DNA from: Nitratireductor kimnyeongensis
GTDB lineage: Bacteria > Pseudomonadota > Alphaproteobacteria > Rhizobiales > Rhizobiaceae
Assembly: GCF_019891395.1 (NCBI RefSeq)
Contig: NZ_CP078143.1
Location: 1,836,001 to 1,900,000, forward strand
DNA length: 64,000 nucleotides
Direction of reading: 5' to 3'
Each line of letters starts with the position of its first letter. Positions within the stretch are counted from its first letter, which is position 1. Positions 38,396 through 48,430 of the stretch are shown here, one piece after another. The notes under the pieces were generated by a model. It did no database searches. It saw only the letters and a list, made by a program, of their open reading frames with translations, and had not been told where the DNA came from. A program made the position numbers and the translations under genes.

Positions 38396-39295
38396 TCAGT
38401 CGTCTTCTTGCTGAACGACCTCCTGAAGGCCGGCTCTGGAGATCAGTCTTATGGCACCGCGCCTGATCGCGATCAGGTTTTCACCGCGCCAGGCATTGAG
38501 CATCTTGTTGACGGATTCGCGGGTCGCACCCAAGAAGGCGGCAAGCTCGGATTGGGAAATTCCAATCCAGCCGCCATCACCGGCAATCCTCTCGTCCAGA
38601 AGCAGGAGGCGCTTGGCGAGTCGCGCTTCCACCTTGAGCAAAGCCTGATCGTTCCGTTCATTGCTGATCCAGCGCAGGCGCGCGCAAAGAAGCTCGATCA
38701 TCGCAAGAGACAATGAGGCGTCCTCCGCCAGTTTCCGCATCAGCTGCTCGCGGCTTAGAGACACCAGTTCGCAATCGGTCAGGCAAATGGCGCTTGCAGT
38801 CCTGGTTCCCCCGTCCAGCGCTCCGATCTCGCCGATGAGACTCCGGGACAGCTCGATATTCGCAACCAGTTTCCGACCGCTGATAGAATAGGTGGAAATC
38901 TCGACCGTGCCCGACAGAACACCGTATATCCGGTGTGCAGGATCCTCGTGCATGAAGAGGTAGGACCCTGCCCTGTGGTGCTCGGGACGGCACCGGCTGA
39001 ACAGGATATCGAAATGCGCAGGTGACAGGTTGACCGTCTCCCGTTGCGGCGGAGTGTCCTGGGCGGTGTGCAGCTCTTCCGTCGTTTCCAAGGGGATCCA
39101 CGCGGGCTGATTTTGGTGCCGAATAATGATTTGCGTGGTGCCGGACGTCAACGCGAAGCAGGTTGGAGCACGAGTTCCGGGCAAATTTTTACACGGCCAG
39201 GGCACGTGGCTGCCATTTGTTCGTTGAGTGCTGTGCTCCATCAGGCATGTCAGAAATGCCTGTTCCGTCCAGGCAGGAGGGACGGTGGGTGGCAT
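38396..39295 (-). CDS. Crp/Fnr family transcriptional regulator
   Basis: A regulator of about 299 residues; the start is uncertain (39295 chosen, AAGG upstream; 39241 possible). The cyclic-nucleotide-binding domain has RIYGVLSGTVEI and a phosphate-binding-cassette-like SLIGEIGALDGGTRTASA, with the G-E and R-T-A residues that contact cyclic nucleotides in CRP. No FNR-type cysteine cluster is seen at the N-terminus of the domain. The C-terminal HTH is ISQSELAAFLGATRESVNKM. It is convergent with the P450-DyP gene and its stop abuts it. Confidence 0.87.
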   Translation of the reverse strand: MPPTVPPAWTEQAFLTCLMEHSTQRTNGSHVPWPCKNLPGTRAPTCFALTSGTTQIIIRHQNQPAWIPLETTEELHTAQDTPPQRETVNLSPAHFDILFSRCRPEHHRAGSYLFMHEDPAHRIYGVLSGTVEISTYSISGRKLVANIELSRSLIGEIGALDGGTRTASAICLTDCELVSLSREQLMRKLAEDASLSLAMIELLCARLRWISNERNDQALLKVEARLAKRLLLLDERIAGDGGWIGISQSELAAFLGATRESVNKMLNAWRGENLIAIRRGAIRLISRAGLQEVVQQEDD

Positions 39296-39507
39296 GATGC
39301 GGCCTTGCAATTCTGATCGTGCGAAGGCGGTTGCAGATAATATTATTTCTATGAAACTTGCACTTACGCGGGGAATATTGCGCATTCCGTGCAACCTATG
39401 GAAAATCCACCCAAAAGCGTTTGACGTATACGGAATTTCATTGCCAAATGCCGCCTCTCTCATCCGTTGGGTGGATGACAGCAAGCAAGAAAATGGGAGT
39501 GCGGGAA

Positions 39508-41094
39508 ATGTTGAAATCACTGATACGTCCGTTGCTCGCGGGCACGATTTTGATCTCTTCGGCAATGGCAGCGTCTGCCGTCACCTATGTCCGCGGCAAT
39601 GATGGCGACCCCGAAACGCTGGACCAGCACAAGACCTCGACCGTCGTTGAGGCACACCTTCTGCGCGATCTCTATGAAGGTCTCGTCGTCTATGATGCAA
39701 AAGCGAAGATCATTCCGGGCGTTGCGGAGGAATGGACCGTTTCCGACGATGCGACGGTTTACACATTCAAGCTGCGCGACGATGCAAAATGGTCGAATGG
39801 CGATCCGGTCGTGGCGGCGGATTTTGTCTTCTCGCTGCGTCGTATCATGACGCCGGACACCGGCGCGAAATATTCCAACATTCTCTACCCGATCAAGAAT
39901 GCAGAAGCGATCAACAAGGGTGAGATGGAGCCTGATCAGCTGGGCGTCAAGGCGGTGAACGAGCGCACGCTCGAAGTCACCCTCGAGCAGCCGACCCCCT
40001 ATTTCCTGGAGCTCTTGACGCACCAGACTGGCCTGCCGGTCAACCCGAAGGCGGTTGAAGCCCACGGGACCGATTTCGTGGCGCCGGAAAACATCGTGAC
40101 CAACGGTGCCTACAAGCTTGTCTCCTTCCAACCGGGCGACAAGATCGTCATGGAAAAGAACGAGAATTTCCATGATGCCGACAGTGTGAAGATCGACCGG
40201 ATCGAGTATTTGCCGATCGAGGACCGCGCCACCTGTGTGCGTCGTTTCGAGGCGGGCGAAGTCCATAGCTGTTCCGACCTGCCGACCGAGCAGATCAAGT
40301 CACTCAAGGAGCGTCTTGGCGATCAGGTCCGGATCACACCCTATCTCGGCACCTATTATTACGCGCTCAATATGAAGCGCGAGGCCATGGCCGATCCTAA
40401 CGTGCGCCAGGCGCTCTCGATGGCTATCGATCGCGAATTCCTTGGCGAGGAGATTTGGGCCGGCTCCATGCTGCCCGCCTATTCGCTCGTGCCGCCCGGC
40501 ATCGGTAATTATGAGGGCGGCGGTGCTCAGGCCGAGTGGGCAGACATGTCGCCGCTCGACCGCGAGGACAAGGCCATCGAGTTGATGAAGGAAGCCGGTT
40601 ACGGTGAAGACAATCCGCTGACCGTGGAGCTTGCCTACAACAATTCCGAGAACCACAAGAACACCGCGACCGCGATTGCCGACATGTGGAAGCCGCTTGG
40701 CGTCAATGTCGAGTTCAATGTTCGCGATCTATCGGCGCATTATGCCAACCTGCGCGACCAGAAGGATTTCGACGTGGCGCGCGCCGGCTGGATCGGCGAC
40801 TATTCCGACCCGCAGAACTTCCTGTTCCTGGTCGAGAGCGACAATACCGGTTTCAACTACGCCCAGTATGAAAACCCGGACTATGACGCATTGATGGACA
40901 AGGCCGCTGCCGAGACCGATCTGGTCAAGCGTGCCGAGATTCTGCGTGAGGCAGAAGCGTTGTTCCTGGCAGACATGCCGTATGTTCCGCTTCTCTTCTA
41001 CTCGTCCCTTTCTCTGGTGTCCCCCAAACTTTCGGGCTGGGAGGACAACATCCAGAACGTCCATGGGACGCGCTTCATGAGCATCAGCGAGTAA
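39508..41094 (+). CDS. Oligopeptide ABC transporter substrate-binding protein (OppA-like)
   Basis: A 528-residue periplasmic SBP_bac_5 protein. The signal peptide is MLKSLIRPLLAGTILISSAMAASA. The mature part has the family start TLDQHKTSTVVEAHLLRDLYEGL and the typical RFEAGEVHSCSDLPTEQ. The start at 39508 is preceded by GGGAG; the ORF can be read from 39358. It is first in an operon with two permeases and a fused ATPase, and its peptide specificity is not evident. The 212 bp between it and the Crp/Fnr gene hold both promoters. Confidence 0.92.
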   Translation: MLKSLIRPLLAGTILISSAMAASAVTYVRGNDGDPETLDQHKTSTVVEAHLLRDLYEGLVVYDAKAKIIPGVAEEWTVSDDATVYTFKLRDDAKWSNGDPVVAADFVFSLRRIMTPDTGAKYSNILYPIKNAEAINKGEMEPDQLGVKAVNERTLEVTLEQPTPYFLELLTHQTGLPVNPKAVEAHGTDFVAPENIVTNGAYKLVSFQPGDKIVMEKNENFHDADSVKIDRIEYLPIEDRATCVRRFEAGEVHSCSDLPTEQIKSLKERLGDQVRITPYLGTYYYALNMKREAMADPNVRQALSMAIDREFLGEEIWAGSMLPAYSLVPPGIGNYEGGGAQAEWADMSPLDREDKAIELMKEAGYGEDNPLTVELAYNNSENHKNTATAIADMWKPLGVNVEFNVRDLSAHYANLRDQKDFDVARAGWIGDYSDPQNFLFLVESDNTGFNYAQYENPDYDALMDKAAAETDLVKRAEILREAEALFLADMPYVPLLFYSSLSLVSPKLSGWEDNIQNVHGTRFMSISE

Positions 41095-41112
41095 CAACAG
41101 CGTTCGATATTT

Positions 41113-41140
41113 CCGCCCGGACCCTTTCGGGACCGGGCGG
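41113..41140 (+). other. Intercistronic hairpin after the SBP gene
   Basis: CCGCCCGG and CCGGGCGG are perfect arms with a further CCC/GGG pairing inside. There is no T tract. It is likely an mRNA-stabilising or attenuating structure that keeps the binding protein in excess over the permeases. Confidence 0.65.
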
Positions 41141-41168
41141 CATCGAACCAGCATGAGAGTTGGTAGCG

Positions 41169-42086
41169 ATGCTCGGTTATGCCGTTCGCCGTCTCCTCGG
41201 CGCTATTCCGACCCTGTTCCTGATCATCACCTTCGCCTTCTTCCTGATGCGGGTGGCGCCGGGCGGTCCCTTCGACCGCGAGCGCACGCTGGAAGCGAAG
41301 GTTCTGGAAAACCTGAACCGCGTTTTTCACCTCGATAAGCCGATCTGGGAGCAGTATTTCTACTATCTCGGCAATCTCGCCCGTGGCGATCTGGGTCCGA
41401 GTTTCATCTATCGTGATTTTTCCGTGCAGCAATTGCTCGGCAATGGCCTACCCGTGTCCATTCAGCTTGGCGGCATGGCGTTGCTTGTGGCGCTGCTGAT
41501 CGGCTGTGTGCTCGGCACCATCGCCGCATTGCGACAGAACTCCTGGGTCGATTATTCGGTCATTGCGGTTGCCACCTTCGGCATCACCGTGCCGAACTTC
41601 GTGGTCGCACCGCTTCTGTCGCTCATATTCGGCGTGTGGCTGAGCTTGCTGCCGGCCGGCGGCTGGAACAGCCCTGAATCCATGGTGCTGCCCGTGATCA
41701 CGCTGGCCCTGCCCCAGGTGGCCATCATCGCTCGCCTGATACGCGGATCCATGATCGAGGCGCTGCGCTCCGACCATGTGCGCACCGCGCGAGCCTACGG
41801 CCTGCCGCAGCGCATGATCGTTGTCGTGCACGCGCTTCGGGCAGCCTGTCTGCCGGTGATCTCCTATCTGGGGCCGGCAGCGGCAGCATTGCTGACCGGC
41901 TCGGTGGTGGTCGAAACCATCTTCGGTCTGCCGGGAATCGGCCGCTATTTCGTTCAGGGTGCGCTCAACCGCGACTACACGCTGGTTATGGGCACCGTCA
42001 TCATCATCGCCGTCTTCGTGGTGGTCTTCAATCTGATCGTCGACCTCCTCTATGCGGCGCTGGACCCGAGAGTGCGTTATGACTGA
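41169..42086 (+). CDS. Oligopeptide ABC transporter permease (OppB-like)
   Basis: A 305-residue inner-membrane permease with six predicted helices. It starts MLGYAVRRLLGAIPTLFLIITFAFFLMRVAPGGPFD, the standard OppB/DppB N-terminus, and carries the coupling loop EALRSDHVRTARAYGLP. The ATG at 41169 is used; a TTG lies three codons upstream. It overlaps the next gene by 8 bp. Confidence 0.93.
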   Translation: MLGYAVRRLLGAIPTLFLIITFAFFLMRVAPGGPFDRERTLEAKVLENLNRVFHLDKPIWEQYFYYLGNLARGDLGPSFIYRDFSVQQLLGNGLPVSIQLGGMALLVALLIGCVLGTIAALRQNSWVDYSVIAVATFGITVPNFVVAPLLSLIFGVWLSLLPAGGWNSPESMVLPVITLALPQVAIIARLIRGSMIEALRSDHVRTARAYGLPQRMIVVVHALRAACLPVISYLGPAAAALLTGSVVVETIFGLPGIGRYFVQGALNRDYTLVMGTVIIIAVFVVVFNLIVDLLYAALDPRVRYD

Positions 42087-43233
42087 CATCGCCACCGGAC
42101 CCGCAAGAGGGCCCTTGCCGCCCGAGGACGAGTTGCCGACCACGAAGAGCCGCTCGCTGTGGGAAACGGCCTTCATGCGGCTGCGCAGAAATCGCGCCGC
42201 CATGGCCAGCCTGTTCATCCTGGTCCTGTTTGTCTTTGCAGGCATTTTCGGCCCGATGCTGGCGCCGCATCCCTATGCGCGTGTCTATTCGGATTTCGTG
42301 AAAGTGCCGGCCAGCCTCGAAGCCTATCCGCGGAAGGCGGAGATCGTGCCGCTGGCCGAATCTGCCCTGTCGCGAGCGCGGCTCGATACCGGTTTCATCG
42401 AACTCGACGGCAATACGGTGCGCATCGAGGCGACGTCACGCCGTGAGATTGATCCACGCGTGACGCGCTATCTTGACCGCTCGGACCTGTTCTCAAACGC
42501 ACGCATCGTGGAGCAGGCAGAGGACAAGAGATCGATCGTGATGGAAGCGGATGTCCAGCGTTTGAGATTCATATTCGGCACGGATGCGAATGGGCGTGAC
42601 CTCTTCGCTCGTGTGCTGATCTCGATCCGCATCTCGCTGATGATCGGCGCCCTTGCAACGGGTGTGGCATTGCTGATCGGCGTGATTTATGGCGCCACTG
42701 CCGGCTTTCTCGGCGGACGCGTCGACAATATCATGATGCGCATCGTCGACATTCTGTATTCGCTGCCGTTCACCTTCTTCGCCATTTTGCTCGTGGTGTT
42801 TTTCGGTCGAAACGTGGTTCTGATGTTCATCGCGGTCGGTGCCGTGGAATGGCTGGACATGGCGCGCATCGTTCGGGGACAGACAATCTCGCTCCGGCGG
42901 CGCGAATTCGTGCAGGCGGCGGAAGCTCTGGGCGTCGGTTCAAGGGGCATCCTGAAACGGCATATCATACCCAACACACTCGGTCCGGTGATCATCTACA
43001 TGACGCTCCTGGTGCCAAAGGTTATCCTGCTGGAGAGCTTTCTCTCCTTTCTCGGTCTGGGCGTGCAGGAGCCGCTCACCAGCCTTGGCGTGCTGATCTC
43101 GGAAGGTGCACGCAACATGCGCGGGGCGGCCTATATGCTGCTCTACCCTTCACTGGCGCTGACCGCGCTTCTCTTTGCGCTCAACTTCCTCGGCGATGGC
43201 CTGCGCGATGCGCTCGATCCGAAGGACCGGTGA
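42079..43233 (+). CDS. Oligopeptide ABC transporter permease (OppC-like) with large periplasmic insert
   Basis: A 384-residue permease, about 80 residues longer than usual OppC/DppC proteins. After the first helix (SLFILVLFVFAGIFGPMLAP) there is a soluble segment at about 70-163 rich in charged residues before the canonical FGTDANGRDLFARVLISIRISL. The coupling region FVQAAEALGVGSRGILKRHIIP is normal. Long insertions at this site occur in YejE/OppC subfamilies. The ATG overlaps the OppB stop. Confidence 0.92.
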   Translation: MTDIATGPARGPLPPEDELPTTKSRSLWETAFMRLRRNRAAMASLFILVLFVFAGIFGPMLAPHPYARVYSDFVKVPASLEAYPRKAEIVPLAESALSRARLDTGFIELDGNTVRIEATSRREIDPRVTRYLDRSDLFSNARIVEQAEDKRSIVMEADVQRLRFIFGTDANGRDLFARVLISIRISLMIGALATGVALLIGVIYGATAGFLGGRVDNIMMRIVDILYSLPFTFFAILLVVFFGRNVVLMFIAVGAVEWLDMARIVRGQTISLRRREFVQAAEALGVGSRGILKRHIIPNTLGPVIIYMTLLVPKVILLESFLSFLGLGVQEPLTSLGVLISEGARNMRGAAYMLLYPSLALTALLFALNFLGDGLRDALDPKDR

Positions 43234-43234
43234 C

Positions 43235-44875
43235 ATGATGAAGCAGAACGGGGAACCCATTTTCGATATTCGCGACATCCGTGTCACCTTCGACACGCCT
43301 GACGGAGCGGTCGAGGCGGTGCGGGGAGTGGACATGCATGTGAAAGCCGGCGAAACGGTTGCTGTGGTGGGTGAATCGGGGTCCGGCAAGAGCCAGATCA
43401 TGATGGCTGCCATGGGGCTTCTCGCCAACAATGGTTCCGTCTCCGGTTCCGTGACCTATCGCGGGCAGGAACTGATCGGACTGCCTCGCGCAAGGCTCAA
43501 CAGGATCCGCGGCGCCAAGGTCACCATGATTTTTCAGGAGCCGATGACGTCACTCGATCCGCTTTACACGATTGAGCGGCAGATCTGCGAGCCGATCCGG
43601 GTGCATGGCGGGCTTTCGGCGGGGGCGGCACGCAAGCGGGCGCTGGAACTGTTGAAGCTCGTTCACATTCCCGATCCCGAGCGGCGGCTGAAATCCTACC
43701 CGCACGAGCTTTCAGGCGGCCAGCGCCAGCGTGTGATGATCGCCATGGCGCTCGCCAACGATCCGGATCTGCTGATTGCCGACGAGCCGACGACGGCGCT
43801 GGATGTGACGATCCAGGCCGAGATTCTCGGCCTGCTGGCAGAGCTTCAGAAAAAGCTGGGTATGGCCATCCTCTTCATCACCCATGATCTCGGCATCGTC
43901 GAGGCCTTTGCCGACCGGGTTTATGTGATGCAGAAGGGGCTCGTGGTGGAGACGGGCGTGACGGAAGATATCTTCCAGCGACCGCAGAAGGACTACACGA
44001 AAATGCTTCTGGCCGCCGAACCCGAGGGCCACAAATCACCGGTGGGCGACGATCAGCCAATCCTGCTCGATGCCAGAGACATGTGTGTGACCTTCACCAT
44101 CAAGGGCGGGCTCTTTTCGGGGCCGGGCTATGAACTGAAGGCGGTGCAGAATGTCGGGCTGACCCTGCGCGCCGGGCAGACGATCGGCATCGTCGGAGAG
44201 TCGGGTTCGGGCAAATCAACGTTGGGCCGTGCGCTTCTGCAGTTGCTGCCGTCTGAAGGGCGGGTCGTCTATCAGGGCACACCCATTCAAGGCTTCGACC
44301 GCGCGGCGATGCGGCCATTCAGGCGCAACCTGCAGATGGTTTTTCAGGATCCCTATGGTTCGCTCAGCCCGCGTATGACGGTGGGTGAAATCATCACCGA
44401 GGGACTTCTGGTGCATGAGCCGGGGCTTTCGGCGCGCGAGCGTGACAAGCGGGCCACTCAGGCGCTGGAGGAGGTCGGGCTCGACCCATCCATGCGCAAC
44501 CGTTTCCCGCACGAATTTTCAGGTGGGCAGCGCCAGCGCATCGCCATTGCCCGCGCCGTGATCCTGAAGCCCACCTTGATCGTGCTCGATGAGCCGACCT
44601 CGGCGCTCGACCGCTCGGTGCAGAAGCAGATCATCACCCTGCTCAGGCGCATTCAGGACAGCCACAACCTGTCCTTCATCTTCATCAGCCACGATCTGGC
44701 TGTGGTCAAGGCGCTGTCGGACTATGCGATTGTGATGCGGTCGGGACAGGTGGTGGAAGAAGGACCAACGAGTGAGGTCTTCGACAATCCACAGAGCGAT
44801 TACACCAAGGATCTGATGGAAGCCGCCTTCAATCTTCGCGAAGTCTTGCAACGTCAGGCGGAAGACCGCGCCTAG
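43235..44875 (+). CDS. Oligopeptide ABC transporter fused ATPase (OppD-OppF)
   Basis: A 546-residue protein with two complete ABC domains. Domain 1 (about 8-265) has Walker [10 protein letters not shown], signature [15 protein letters not shown] and Walker [13 protein letters not shown]. Domain 2 (about 275-540) has [30 protein letters not shown] and [12 protein letters not shown]. Both sites look catalytic. Such fusion occurs in GsiA/YejF-type systems. Start at 43235, 1 bp after the OppC stop; last gene of the operon. Confidence 0.94.
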   Translation: MMKQNGEPIFDIRDIRVTFDTPDGAVEAVRGVDMHVKAGETVAVVGESGSGKSQIMMAAMGLLANNGSVSGSVTYRGQELIGLPRARLNRIRGAKVTMIFQEPMTSLDPLYTIERQICEPIRVHGGLSAGAARKRALELLKLVHIPDPERRLKSYPHELSGGQRQRVMIAMALANDPDLLIADEPTTALDVTIQAEILGLLAELQKKLGMAILFITHDLGIVEAFADRVYVMQKGLVVETGVTEDIFQRPQKDYTKMLLAAEPEGHKSPVGDDQPILLDARDMCVTFTIKGGLFSGPGYELKAVQNVGLTLRAGQTIGIVGESGSGKSTLGRALLQLLPSEGRVVYQGTPIQGFDRAAMRPFRRNLQMVFQDPYGSLSPRMTVGEIITEGLLVHEPGLSARERDKRATQALEEVGLDPSMRNRFPHEFSGGQRQRIAIARAVILKPTLIVLDEPTSALDRSVQKQIITLLRRIQDSHNLSFIFISHDLAVVKALSDYAIVMRSGQVVEEGPTSEVFDNPQSDYTKDLMEAAFNLREVLQRQAEDRA

Positions 44876-45427
44876 GTCTCATCCCAGTATTCGAGCCGGG
44901 TTGCCCTGAGGAATGGGCGATCTGGCGATCTTCCGGTTCACGTATCCTTGCCTGAGAAAACAAATGTTTTCGCAATTCGCGGAACTTTATTCGAAGCCGT
45001 TTGTTTTCATCATGGAAACAATCGATTGCACAATCGATTGACTCTGCGGCGCGTCTGTTTACGCTGGTCGTGTCGTAGGAGACAGGGAGCAAGGAGGGGC
45101 GTTTGCACGCACCCTGCATGACCGGCCTGGACGTCGCAGCCATACCCGCGCGGTGTGGCAAATTGCGTTCGTTCTGTTGGCAGCAAGCGTTTTCCGCAGC
45201 TGCCATGGCAAATGCCGCGTCTCTTCCCCTGCTTCTCGGGCGCAGCAAGAAGCGCCGCCGCAGATTTCCGGCAAAAGCGCGTTTGCGCGGCATCGCGACC
45301 GTTCCTGGTTGGTTTCCCGCCAGTTGACGACGCACGCTTGAAATCGTTGGCCTGTGACCGGAGATCGGCACAGGACTTTGTTTTTTATTGCCGAAATCAG
45401 TTTGATCAGTGACCAGAGGAGAACAGA
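44876..45427. other. Long intergenic region / TRAP operon leader
   Basis: This 552-bp span holds no convincing gene. It contains two adjacent dyads at 45001-45040 and, after them, an unexplained stretch of about 360 bp that would be the 5' leader of the TRAP transcript. Short frames in it (for example 45103-45327) have no recognisable protein features. A ribosome site AGAGGAG lies just before 45428. Confidence 0.6.
45001..45040. promoter_or_regulatory. Composite operator region upstream of the TRAP operon
   Basis: TTGTTT (45001-45006) and AAACAA (45016-45021) form one dyad. It is followed by two copies of the perfect palindrome CAATCGATTG at 45019-45028 and 45031-45040. The second copy overlaps a possible -35 TTGACT (45038-45043), so binding would repress. 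The central CG palindrome is of the kind bound by LacI-type regulators; no such gene is in the window. Confidence 0.6.
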
Positions 45428-46447
45428 ATGCGTTCCATCAAATCCCGCTTTTTGGCAGGTCTTGCCAGCACAGCGATCGTGCTCGCAGGCGCCGTGGCAG
45501 CTCAGGCGGAGACCTGGAAATACGCTTTCGAAGAAGCGATGACGGACGTTCAGGGCGTTTACGCCCAGAAGTTCAAGGAAGAGGTCGAGGCCAATTCGGA
45601 TCACGAGATCCAGCTTTTCCCGTTCGGTACGCTGGGCGAATCCGCTGACATCATGGAGCAGGCGCAGGCCGGCATCCTGCAGTTCGTCGACCAGTCTCCG
45701 GGCTTCACCGGCGCTCTTATTCCCGAGGCTCAGGTCTTCTTCGTGCCCTATCTGCTTCCGGCCAAATCGGAAGATCTGGGAGATTTCTTCCGCAACTCTA
45801 AGGCCATCAATGAGATGTTCCCCGAGCTTTATGCGGAACAGGGTCTCGAGCTTCTGAAGATGTTTCCCGAGGGTGAAGTGGTGATGAACACCAAGGACCC
45901 GGTGGAAAAACCTGAAGACCTCAACGAGGTGAAGTTCCGTGTAATGACCAACCCGCTTCTGGTGGAAAGCTACAAGGCATTTGGCGCAACGCCGACGCCG
46001 CTTCCCTGGGGCGAGGTCTATGGCGGTCTCCAGACAAATATCATCCAGGGCCAGGAAAACCCGCTCTTCTGGGTCGAGTCCACGAAGATGTACGAGGTGA
46101 CCGGCGCCATCACGCTGACCGGGCACAACAACTTCACCACCGCTGTCATGGCCAACAAGGAGTTTTATGACGGCCTGAGCGACGAGGACAAGAAGGTCAT
46201 TCAGGACGCTACCGAGGCGGCGTTCGAACATATCCTCGAATACCAGAAGGGTCTCAGCGAGGAATCGCTCGCCAAGATCAAGGAAGCCAAGCCCGAGATG
46301 ACAATCAGTGATCTCACCGAAGAGCAGCGCGCGCCTTTCAAGGAAGCGGCCGCCAAGGTGGAGGCCAAGTTCATCGAAATGACGGGTGATAGTGGCAAGA
46401 AGATCCTTGACCAAATGAAGGAAGACCTGAAGGCGGCCACGCAATAA
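45428..46447 (+). CDS. TRAP transporter substrate-binding protein (DctP family)
   Basis: A 339-residue periplasmic binding protein. The signal peptide is MRSIKSRFLAGLASTAIVLA with cleavage after AQA. Family features include FPFGTLGESADIMEQAQAG and the ligand-carboxylate region VKFRVMTNPLLVESYKAFGATPTPLPWGEVYGGLQ with the conserved Arg. The DctP-DctQ-DctM-UspA order resembles the ectoine importer TeaABCD, but the substrate is not established. Confidence 0.93.
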   Translation: MRSIKSRFLAGLASTAIVLAGAVAAQAETWKYAFEEAMTDVQGVYAQKFKEEVEANSDHEIQLFPFGTLGESADIMEQAQAGILQFVDQSPGFTGALIPEAQVFFVPYLLPAKSEDLGDFFRNSKAINEMFPELYAEQGLELLKMFPEGEVVMNTKDPVEKPEDLNEVKFRVMTNPLLVESYKAFGATPTPLPWGEVYGGLQTNIIQGQENPLFWVESTKMYEVTGAITLTGHNNFTTAVMANKEFYDGLSDEDKKVIQDATEAAFEHILEYQKGLSEESLAKIKEAKPEMTISDLTEEQRAPFKEAAAKVEAKFIEMTGDSGKKILDQMKEDLKAATQ

Positions 46448-46531
46448 GCTGCTGCCTTGAGCAAAAAATAATCTGGACCCTGCGGCCCGTATCGGCCGCA
46501 GGGTTCCGTCATCTCATTGAGGGGAATGAAG

Positions 46532-47122
46532 ATGGGCAGTGAAGACGACAAATCTGACCCGCACAGCGAACACTATGACTCCACACTGCCTGGCGTGATC
46601 GGCATTTTCGACAATGCCATCAGTCGCATAGAATCGGTGATGCTCGCGCTCGGCGTGATGCTCATGGCGGTCAACACGATCGCCAATGTGGTCAGCCGGG
46701 CGATCGGCAGCACGATCTTCTTCTCCGAGGAACTCAACCGCATCCTCATCATTCTCATCACCTTTGCCGGCATCGGCTATGCCGCGCGTCATGGCCGTCA
46801 CATCCGCATGTCGGCGATCTACGATGCGCTGCCGGGCAAAACCCGCAAAGTCCTGATGATCATCATCACGGTGATCACTGCGCTCACCATGTTCGCGCTC
46901 TGCTATTTCGCCGTCGGCTATATCAGCAAGGTGGCCACGTCCGGCCGTGTTCTCCCGGCCATGCAGATCCCCGTCTACTGGATCTATCTCTGGGTCCCGG
47001 TCGGTTTCTTCATCACCGGTGTGCAATATGCGCTCACCGCGCTGAAGAATGTCGTCCAGAAGGACATCTATCTCTCCACCCATGTGCTGGAGGGATATGA
47101 AGAAGACGAAATCGAGATCTGA
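46532..47122 (+). CDS. TRAP transporter small membrane subunit (DctQ family)
   Basis: A 196-residue protein with four predicted helices, including the typical [31 protein letters not shown]. The start at 46532 is chosen because GAGGGG is seven bases upstream; 46526 is too close to it. It bridges the binding protein and the DctM channel. Confidence 0.9.
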   Translation: MGSEDDKSDPHSEHYDSTLPGVIGIFDNAISRIESVMLALGVMLMAVNTIANVVSRAIGSTIFFSEELNRILIILITFAGIGYAARHGRHIRMSAIYDALPGKTRKVLMIIITVITALTMFALCYFAVGYISKVATSGRVLPAMQIPVYWIYLWVPVGFFITGVQYALTALKNVVQKDIYLSTHVLEGYEEDEIEI

Positions 47123-47136
47123 GCGGGGCGACGACC

Positions 47137-48420
47137 ATGACACTCAAAATATCCACCATCATGATCGTGTTGCTCTTGTTCGGCTTCCCGATGATGATCC
47201 CGCTCATTCTGGGCGCGACCTACGGCTTTTACGGCCTCTTCGGCGGCTTCGACCGCATGGATTTCATGGTGCAGCAGATGCTGGCGGGCATTCGCCCGGC
47301 CTCGCTCATCGCGGTGCCCATGTTCATCCTCGCCGCCGACATCATGACGCGCGGCCAGTCGGCAGACCGGCTGATCGACATGGTCATGAAGTTCATCGGC
47401 CACATCAAGGGCGGCCTTGCCGTCTCGACTGCCACTGCGTGCACGCTGTTTGGCGCTGTGTCCGGCTCCACGCAGGCGACGGTGGTTGCCGTCGGCTCGC
47501 CGCTGCGTCCGCGCATGCTGAAGGCCGGCTACAATGATTCCTTCGTTTTGGCGCTGATCATCAATGCCAGCGACATCGCCTTTCTGATCCCGCCCTCCAT
47601 TGGCATGATCATCTATGGCGTCGTCTCCAAGACTTCGATTGCAGAGCTATTCATCGCCGGCATTGGCCCCGGGCTTTTGCTGCTGGTGCTGTTCTCGGCC
47701 TATTGCATTGTCTACGCCATCGTGAAGGGCGTGCCGACCGAGCCCAAGGCACCTTGGTCGGAGCGTGTGGCTGCGGTGCGAGCCGCCATTTGGCCCCTGT
47801 TCTTCCCGGTGATCATCGTCGGCGGCATCTATGGCGGCTTTGTCAGCCCTACCGAGGCTGCGGCCATCTGCGTAGCTTACGCGCTGTTCCTGGAATTGGT
47901 GATCTTCCGTTCGCTCAGCCTCTCCGACATCTACAAGATCTCCAAATCCACCGGGCTGATCACGGCCGTGGTCTTCATCCTTGTTGCTGCCGGCACGGCC
48001 TTTTCCTGGGTGATCTCCTTCGCGCAGATCCCGCAGCAGATCCTGGGCGCCATCGGTATTGATGAAATGGGCCCGAAGATGGTGCTCGCCGTCATCTCGA
48101 TCGCCTTCTTCGTCGGGTGCATGTTTGTCGATCCGATCGTGGTCATTCTCGTTCTGGTGCCGATCTTCGCGCCGGTGGTGGATTCGGTCGGTCTCGACAA
48201 GGTTCTGGTCGGCACGATCATCACACTGCAGGTGGCCATCGGCTCAGCCACGCCACCCTTCGGGTGTGACATCTTCACGGCGATAGCCATCTTCAAGCGA
48301 CCTTATATGGACGTGATCCGAGGCATTCCACCCTTCACGCTCATCCTGCTCGGCGTTTCGGCAGCACTGATCTTCTTCCCGCAGATCGCGCTGTTCCTGC
48401 CCAGTCTGGCATTCGATTAG
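47137..48420 (+). CDS. TRAP transporter large membrane subunit (DctM family)
   Basis: A 427-residue protein with about 12 hydrophobic segments, the sodium-coupled transport subunit. Characteristic motifs are GGLAVSTATACTLFGAVSGS and later INASDIAFLIPPSIGMIIYG, plus GGIYGGFVSPTEAAAICVAYA. It is separated by 14 bp from DctQ. Confidence 0.94.
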   Translation: MTLKISTIMIVLLLFGFPMMIPLILGATYGFYGLFGGFDRMDFMVQQMLAGIRPASLIAVPMFILAADIMTRGQSADRLIDMVMKFIGHIKGGLAVSTATACTLFGAVSGSTQATVVAVGSPLRPRMLKAGYNDSFVLALIINASDIAFLIPPSIGMIIYGVVSKTSIAELFIAGIGPGLLLLVLFSAYCIVYAIVKGVPTEPKAPWSERVAAVRAAIWPLFFPVIIVGGIYGGFVSPTEAAAICVAYALFLELVIFRSLSLSDIYKISKSTGLITAVVFILVAAGTAFSWVISFAQIPQQILGAIGIDEMGPKMVLAVISIAFFVGCMFVDPIVVILVLVPIFAPVVDSVGLDKVLVGTIITLQVAIGSATPPFGCDIFTAIAIFKRPYMDVIRGIPPFTLILLGVSAALIFFPQIALFLPSLAFD

Positions 48421-48430
48421 GAGAGCCCCG

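Noticed and set aside
45103..45412. Short frames in the TRAP leader
   Set aside because: Three overlapping frames, none with a good ribosome site or protein-like composition.
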